A stretch of 64,000 nucleotides of DNA, from contig NC_088864.1 in assembly GCF_032884065.1 (NCBI RefSeq), positions 17,922,409 through 17,986,408 on the forward strand. Direction: 5' to 3'. Positions 58,245 to 64,000 of this stretch are shown in pieces (position 1 is the stretch's first letter; every line of letters begins with the position of its first letter). Origin of the DNA: Artemia franciscana (taxonomy: Eukaryota; Arthropoda; Branchiopoda; Anostraca; Artemiidae). Position numbers and translations under genes: made by a program. Below the pieces are notes generated by a model that saw nothing but the letters and a program-made list of their open reading frames with translations, was not told where the DNA came from and made no database searches.

Positions 58245-58872
58245 TAACTATACTAGGCGTGTGTTGCATCGATAAGTTACAAGAGCAATGAGTTACAAGA
58301 GCAATAACGTTGTTCCAGCTTGGTGTAACTATACTAGGCGTGTGTTGCATTGTTGAGTTACAAGAGCAATAACGTTGTTCCTGGTTTAACTATACTAGGC
58401 GTGTGTTGCGTCGATGAGTTACAAGAGCAATAACGTTGTTCCTGGTGTAACTATACTAGGCGTGTGTTGCATTGTTGAGTTACAAGAGCAATAACGTTGT
58501 TCCTGGTTTAACTATACTAGGCGTGTGTTGCGTCGATGAGTTACAAGAGCAATAACGTTGTTCCAGCTTGGTGTAACTATACTAGGCGTGTGTTGCATTG
58601 TTGAGTTACAAGAGCAATAACGTTGTTCCTGGTTTAACTATACTAGGCGTGTGTTGCGTCGATGAGTTACAAGAGCAATAACGTTGTTCCAGCTTGGTGT
58701 AACTATACTAGGCGTGTGTTGCATTGTTGAGTTACAAGAGCAATAACGTTGTTCCTGGTTTAACTATACTAGGCGTGTGTTGCGTCGATGAGTTACAAGA
58801 GCAATAACGATGATTTACAACAGTAATAACGTTGTTCCAACTTGGCTTAACTATACTAAGAGTGTATTGCAT
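58245..58872 (+). repeat. Minisatellite with alternating 61/65-bp dimer unit
   Basis: TAACTATACTAGGCGTGTGT begins at 58245, 58326, 58387, 58448, 58509, 58574, 58635, 58700 and 58761, with a diverged copy at 58848. Inner spacings are 61, 61, 61, 65, 61, 65 and 61 bp. Two unit types alternate. One has GCATTGTTGAG and ends TTCCTGGTT; the other has GCGTCGATGAG and usually ends TTCCAGCTTGGTG. The higher unit is therefore a dimer of about 126 bp. All share GTTACAAGAGCAATAACGTTG. Edge units are diverged, as in a satellite grown from its centre. Confidence 0.95.
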
Positions 58873-59955
58873 CGATTCCACTAAGAAACTGCTATAGCAT
58901 TAATTATGTCTATGGGACACTAGAACGTTGATTTTAATGCAAGTGTAAGACCTTTCTTTCACAAAAGTATAAATTGACCAATTCACACGCACGTTTCCTT
59001 TTATAGTAAAACATTGTTTGTTATGCATCATGAGATGATTTTGTAGGAAGAAATAAGTGTAATTGTAATACCTCAATAATTCTTTTGAAATCAATTATGT
59101 TCACTCAGAAACAAGGATGCAGAAAATAAGGAATGCTTATAAAGAGGCAAAGCGTATCATATTAGACCGTTATATCCCCGGTACTGTCTAAATAACGACA
59201 ATAAGAACATAAAAAGAAACTGACCGCTTTTCACATGCAACAAAAAGGTATCAATATGCCACTGTTCAAATACTTACGGAACAGACGTAAGGAAAACCGT
59301 TTCCTCGTGATATTAATCAGTTTCACTGAAAATACAAATTTGTAAAAGCAAAAGAAAACAACAGCCCCTTCAAAAAATAACAAATTCGAACACTTCATCC
59401 TTGGTATTATCTCAGCACCAACCACAACAATACTAAAAGACATACATCTATTTTCACAAGCATCAAAAATCTGCCAATATTTTCAAGCCCTCACAAAGCA
59501 GGCATAATGTCAAGCATTTTCAAAAGGCATCAATCATTTTGACTGAAAAGTTAAGTTCGCGAAAACCAACAACCAAGAACCAAAATGGTAAAAAATTCGA
59601 GCACTACGTCCCTGATAGTAGCGACAACAAGAACCTACGAAGATTTTGCTCTTTAACCAAATAACCTTCAACAAATCAATTCTCCCATAGTGACAAAATA
59701 AACTTATGACAACCGTTTCCTGCGTACATAAATCATTTTCATAAAAGAAGATTTTACAAAACCAACAATGCAAAAAAAAAAAAAATCTAGAAAACTCGAT
59801 CAAGTTAAAACAAATCAGTTAGCAAACTCGATCCCTACATCCCTGGTTTTATCTTAGCAGCGACAACAAGAAAACAAGAAGAAATTGATCAAAAAATGGT
59901 GTCGATACTTCTATTTGCAAGTGCTTTCAAATCCCAGATTTAAGAAAACTGATGA

Positions 59956-59956
<1 letters not shown>
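58873..59956. repeat. Degenerate repeats of about 210-230 bp in non-coding sequence
   Basis: ATTCGAACACTTCATCCTTG (about 59384), ATTCGAGCACTACGTCCCTG (about 59595) and ACTCGATCCCTACATCCCTG (about 59826) head three parallel stretches, each followed by a GGTATTATCT- or ATAGTAGCG-type word and GCGACAACAAGAA or its variant. The region from 58873 to about 59280 is unassigned. Confidence 0.6.

Positions 59957-60029
<73 letters not shown>
59957..60029. repeat. A73 homopolymer
   Basis: An uninterrupted run of 73 A followed by GAGAGAGAGA. The poly-Lys and poly-Phe ORFs over it are artefacts. No retroelement body is recognised upstream. Confidence 0.97.
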
Positions 60030-60032
<3 letters not shown>

Positions 60033-60719
60033 AGAGAGAAAGCCACGAGGAAAAGAAAAAATAATCACAAAATGAAGCTCTTTGGTTGGAAAAGGCACAG
60101 AGCTTTCTTGAAATTTATTAAAAATTATAGCTTTAAATAAGATAGGAAAGGAGGGAGTATTTATACAAAATTGTTTCATTTTGAATTTTATACCCGGGGC
60201 TAGACATGAAATTTTTTTTCTTTATTTTTTTTTGTAGAAATAGTGGAGCAATATTATTTCGATCTTAATTGACTGCCAACGGGAATTTTTCAGTTCTTAG
60301 TCTTGACAAAAAAGTCTTGTTTAACTGATATGTACTTCATAAAATTTGAGAAGCTCTAGTATACACTTTACATGCAGAAATATCTTCCAGTATTGCTAAA
60401 CTCTTTTATTTTTATCAGTCATTAGCCAATTAAAATTTTTATGTACTTCAAGGTTTTGGTATTTGGATTTTGTGAGAAGGCAAATATTTTTGATAATGCA
60501 TAAAGAAAAGGATTTTAAGGTTTCATGTTTAAGATATTAAGAAGCCAAATAGACCGCAAAAGTAAGATAAACGACATATAAAGATAAAATGGATATATTT
60601 GAAAGGAAAATTAAAAAGGAAGATACATTGCTGATTTTACCTTGAAATGCCGAATCGAGAATCTACATAAGGGTTAAGGAACGTTTTAGTTTGGACTTTT
60701 CTAACACTTTTATTTTAAA
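60030..60719. other. CEP97 intron, unassigned
   Basis: A+T-rich with no recognisable repeat or coding potential. Confidence 0.45.
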
Positions 60720-61335
60720 TTCATCAGTCAGAAGATTAAAACTTCAAAGAAGTTTTGGATGAAATATCTTTTTATTTTTTAATGAAACAAAAAATGTTTT
60801 TAGAAAAAAGAAAAGAAAAGAAGATGTACTATAATGCCGGCTACAGAAGCCCCAAAACGACGGACCCTTAATGTATACTCACTTGAAGCAGTCACTTTTA
60901 TGCTAAAATCTAAATGACATTAAAAATTACATTTCTATGTCATTTTATGTTAAATTAAAAAATGAAGAATGAGAAGATTTAATTTTCTGTCATAAAAAAT
61001 TTTCTGTCATAAAAATCACTCTCTTGAAGCTGTCATTTTTATGTTAAAACCTAAATAACATTAAAAATGATATTTTTCTGTCATTTTAATTTAAAATAAA
61101 AAATGAAGCATGAGAAAATTTAATTTTCTGTCCTAAGAAATTTCCAAAAGACAAGAAGAGTTTTGGAAAAAAATAATCTTTTTATTTTATGAATAAAAAT
61201 TTTAGGAAAATTGAAGTTTTTAATAAAAATATTTTTAGAAAAAGAAAAGAAAATAAAATGTACCATAATGGCTGCTCCAAAAACCACACAACGACACACC
61301 CTTAATGTATATTTTCTTAAAGCTTTCACTTTTAC
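60720..61335. repeat. Nested tandem duplication, periods about 434 and 141 bp
   Basis: ACCCTTAATGTATA occurs at 60864 and 61298 within parallel stretches containing TGTAC(T/C)ATAATGGC-type and ACGACG(G/C)AC-type words, a period of 434 bp. Inside, GAAGC(A/T)GTCA(C/T)TTTTATG at about 60885 and 61026 heads a second duplication with GACATTAAAAATTACATTT or AACATTAAAAATGATATTT and GAGAAGATTTAATTTTCTGTC or GAGAAAATTTAATTTTCTGTC. Confidence 0.75.
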
Positions 61336-61535
61336 TAATTTTGAGACACCTCTAAGCACTTGTAAGCACTCATAAAGCTAATAACAGTAATCAAGATGCT
61401 AAATAATATTCCATTTTGGGAAGATCCAAAGGGCGTTCTTAGTCAATATCATTGAATATCATCCCCCCTCCGTATTTGTTGTATGTAGACGTCTTCTTAA
61501 AAAAAAACAAGTGAAATGAGTTTGAGCATAGTTAC

Positions 61536-61744
61536 CGAAATTTAATGGGGGAACTGAATGATGCATTTTTGACATGCGTAGAACCTTTTCAAGTCGTTCT
61601 TCTTCATTTTCGTTAATACCAGTCACAGATCTGCCAATCTTCGGGCTAGGGAAGTTTCTATTTAAGTATTCAACAGCAGCTTCGTGTTCACCAGGCTTAA
61701 AATGACGCCCTTTTCCCTGAGAGTACAGCCACTCACCTTTGAGC
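61536..61744 (-). CDS. CEP97: CEP97 exon following the leucine-rich repeats
   Basis: A 209-nt exon with acceptor CCTTTTTTCAG before G-CTC (61745/61744) and donor TTCG/GTAACT (61536/61535). It encodes LKGEWLYSQGKGRHFKPGEH, EAAVEYLNRNFPSP, GINENEEERLEKVLRMSKMH and HSVPPLNF. The EWLYSQGKGR...PG.H...V.YL block and the following EERLEKVL are diagnostic of the segment just after the leucine-rich-repeat cap in CEP97. The open frame continues beyond the acceptor into sequence resembling the local C-rich repeat, so the acceptor defines the start. The leucine-rich repeats must be encoded by exons beyond 64000. The end phase (1) matches the next exon at 44444. Confidence 0.9.
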
Positions 61745-64000
61745 CTGAAAAAAGGTCTTGGGTCTTCACTGAATCTGCTAAACGATTCAGAATACAAACT
61801 TTGTTCAAAACTTTCAGAATTATGAGAATGGCAGTATTCTACAAATTGAAGGTGGAAATTGAAAGGTCTACAGCCTTCTTTAAGAGTCAAAAGTGATTGT
61901 AGGAAAACCAGCCCCCCTTCTTTACCCTGGAGCAAATTCTACAATGAGGGTATACTTGATCCAGGATGTCTGATTGGATAAAAAATTTCAGGGATCCTTT
62001 TCTGGGCCAAGGAAATCATACATTTTGTTGAAAGTGGAGGGAGGAATGGACCAAGAACGTTTTGTTTCTGATTTTTATTCATTTCTACGTAGACTGAGCT
62101 AAATAGATTTAGAGTGCTCGATCTCGAGTGTTAAAATAACGAAAAGGTTTGTGTCAAGAATGGCTTTGAGGATTAGGTTGAAATTGTCAGGGAGTCTTGG
62201 TGGGGGTGGGTGGGTTGTGTGGCAAACGGACCTCAAAATTTGACTTAGGGGAGACTTTGGATTGTTCGGATTTTCAACACAATTGAATAAAATCCCCCCT
62301 CTATTCACCCATAATTCCATAGTAAATCTGTTTTTAAAAATTATTACACAAAATTACTTTTATTTCAAAGCGCCTCGCCAAAATCTTAACTTTTAAGCAG
62401 AAAGACTGAACAGACTATTATTAACCAGCCAACAAAACTATGAAAAGAAGTTAATTTAAATTAAAAAAAAAAAAAAAAAAAAAAAATCAGAGAACATTAA
62501 AGAGCTCTGTTAAAATGAAAAAACGGGAAGAAATAAATTCATGCAATAATTCAAACATTAAGGAATAAAAATTATCATCAATTAATAGATGAGATACAAA
62601 CAAAACAAAGATGAACAACCAAAAAAAAAAAAAAAAAAAACACAAAAAAAAAAAAAAAGAAAGTTAAACTGGAAACGAACAGAAATTGCCACAATCAGGA
62701 GTAGAGATAACACTGCCTAGGCATTCTAAAGGCTAGAGCGTCATTTGCTCGTTACTGAGAAAAATTTGTATTTCGAGCAGCGTCTTTTATTTATCATAAC
62801 GCCACAAAGAAAAAAAAATGACATAAAACGAATTATTAAGGTTTATAAATAGGAGTTTGCAACCTATCTCCTTTCTTTAACAGCTTGGGTGACATGTTCA
62901 ACAGTGTAGTTTGCATGTTCAACACGGCTCAAATCCACGATATAGTTTTTATTTGTCAAAATATCAACAACAAAAACACCAAAAAATGACGATAATCACC
63001 AAGGTTACTGAAAAGAACCAATAAAAGTAGACTCAATGTTTATATATAATGGTATTCATTCCTGAAAGTTTCAGCAATTTCTGATTTATTAATGTTGTAA
63101 ACGAGAAAATGTTTAAAATATATTTTGTTTTATCTAAATCTTAAAAGTTAAGCCTTTAGAAGGCTCAAAGGGCGCTAGCTCCAGTCCAGTTCGTGGTGAC
63201 TTCTGTCCATTCTAAATTTGACATTTTAAATCTAAATTTTAATTTAAATCTAATCAAACTAAATTTTAATTTTGAATTTGGTCACTCATTTTAATTTCGT
63301 TCGTTTTGGGTCTCATTTATTCATTGATAGTGATTTCTATTGGTTTTAAGTTTGAAGTATTATTCGACTTGATTTCTGCCAGCCGTTCGTTTTAATAGGG
63401 CTCCTTACTTTTCTTTGAAAAACTTTTTTTTTTACAATTTTGTAGTTTATCAATCAAATATTGAGACATGTAGGATAAAATCAGGATTTTAGTCAACATT
63501 TTGTTTGTTATTTTTTTACACTCCAATCACTTAAAACTCTTCAAAAGGCTGTAAACAATAAATTTCCAGTCAAATCACATCTCTTTTCCAGTCAAAAACA
63601 CAAATGACACATTGAAGCCATTTCGCTCATTACTTAGGTAGCGCGCCACGGCGTTTCTATTTTACCGTGTTTCCTCTACTATTCGTTTGTTTCCAATTTT
63701 AATAATTAATTTTTCAAGTTAATACAACATGATACGTCCCTAGTTCCAGCGTAAATAGAAATAGAAACATATCTAATGAAATTTTAAAATCAAAGTAAAA
63801 TTTTCTTCGAATTTCAAAATCAAAAAGCTAGGGAAAAAATAAAAATAGTGACAAAAATCTCCCTTTCTATGCCATATACAAAAACAGGTCAAGATTAAAA
63901 TTTCGTAAAAAAAAATTGAATGGTCTTGAATATGACAACATTGAAACTTTTAAAGTTTAGCTGGGATTTCGACATTATTTTGTACGTCTCGCATTCGCGA
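61745..64000 (-). other. CEP97: CEP97 upstream intron (partial); no LRR exon seen
   Basis: At least 2.26 kb of intron. Near 61880-61915 AAGTGATTGTAGGAAAACCA with a C run resembles the 7.6-8.2-kb tandem unit. Homopolymers of A lie at 62463-62486 and about 62619-62660. About 63300-63430 has faint family P 3'-arm words (GTTCGTTTTAATAGGGCTCC). No minus-strand frame shows leucine-rich repeats. Confidence 0.55.

Noticed and set aside
58245..58872. CRISPR-like array
   Set aside because: Repeats are directly adjacent without unique spacers; all of each unit is repeated, and the genome is eukaryotic.
59940..60179. Poly-Lys and poly-Phe ORFs
   Set aside because: Produced by the 73-A homopolymer.
61745..61935. 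Upstream part of the long minus-strand ORF as CEP97 coding sequence
   Set aside because: It lies before a strong acceptor and its first part resembles the local C-rich repeat; CEP97 similarity starts only at LKGEWLYSQ.

Overview
This is eukaryotic nuclear DNA. It is very A+T-rich, with long introns, GT/AG splice sites, decayed non-LTR retrotransposons, a Penelope-like relic, a Helitron, microsatellites and long homopolymers. There are no operons and no long intact ORFs. The repeat mix fits an invertebrate. An arthropod, perhaps a crustacean with a large A+T-rich genome such as a brine shrimp, is my guess from general character only; no sequence here proves it.

One cellular gene is well supported. 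Five exons on the minus strand (61744-61536, 44444-44289, 36587-35894, 33207-33012, 29888-29670) join with matching phases (1, 1, 2, 0). They encode the middle and C-terminal part of a CEP97 orthologue, the centrosome/cilium regulator that pairs with CP110. Support comes from the conserved segment after the leucine-rich repeats, the IQ motif, and the coiled coil that follows it. The leucine-rich-repeat N-terminus must lie beyond the right edge. The part seen spans about 32 kb for about 490 codons, because its introns are filled with mobile and tandem repeats.

Left third (1-29 kb): no convincing gene. It holds a 324-bp (TA)n tract, many copies of a palindrome-rich repeat family (here called family P), and a nested retrotransposon complex at 12.5-16.9 kb, where a CR1/L2-like LINE with a (CTAA)n tail splits an older LINE. 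Another LINE 3' fragment lies at 18.1-19.4 kb. Several local duplications follow, with one unidentified small ORF near 22.5 kb.

Middle (29-45 kb): four CEP97 exons. The introns carry a Penelope-like relic, a complete-looking 830-bp Helitron with three tandem 3'-end units, and an antisense copy of family P abutting an older LINE copy.

Right third (45-64 kb): the 17-kb CEP97 intron and the upstream intron. Here are several generations of tandem duplication, three successive family P copies (53.5-58.2 kb), a minisatellite with an alternating 61/65-bp dimer unit (58.2-58.9 kb), a 73-bp A tract and the most upstream visible CEP97 exon. I found no defence system, CRISPR array, cluster or RNA gene. 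The most interesting uncharacterised material is family P and the structured satellites.
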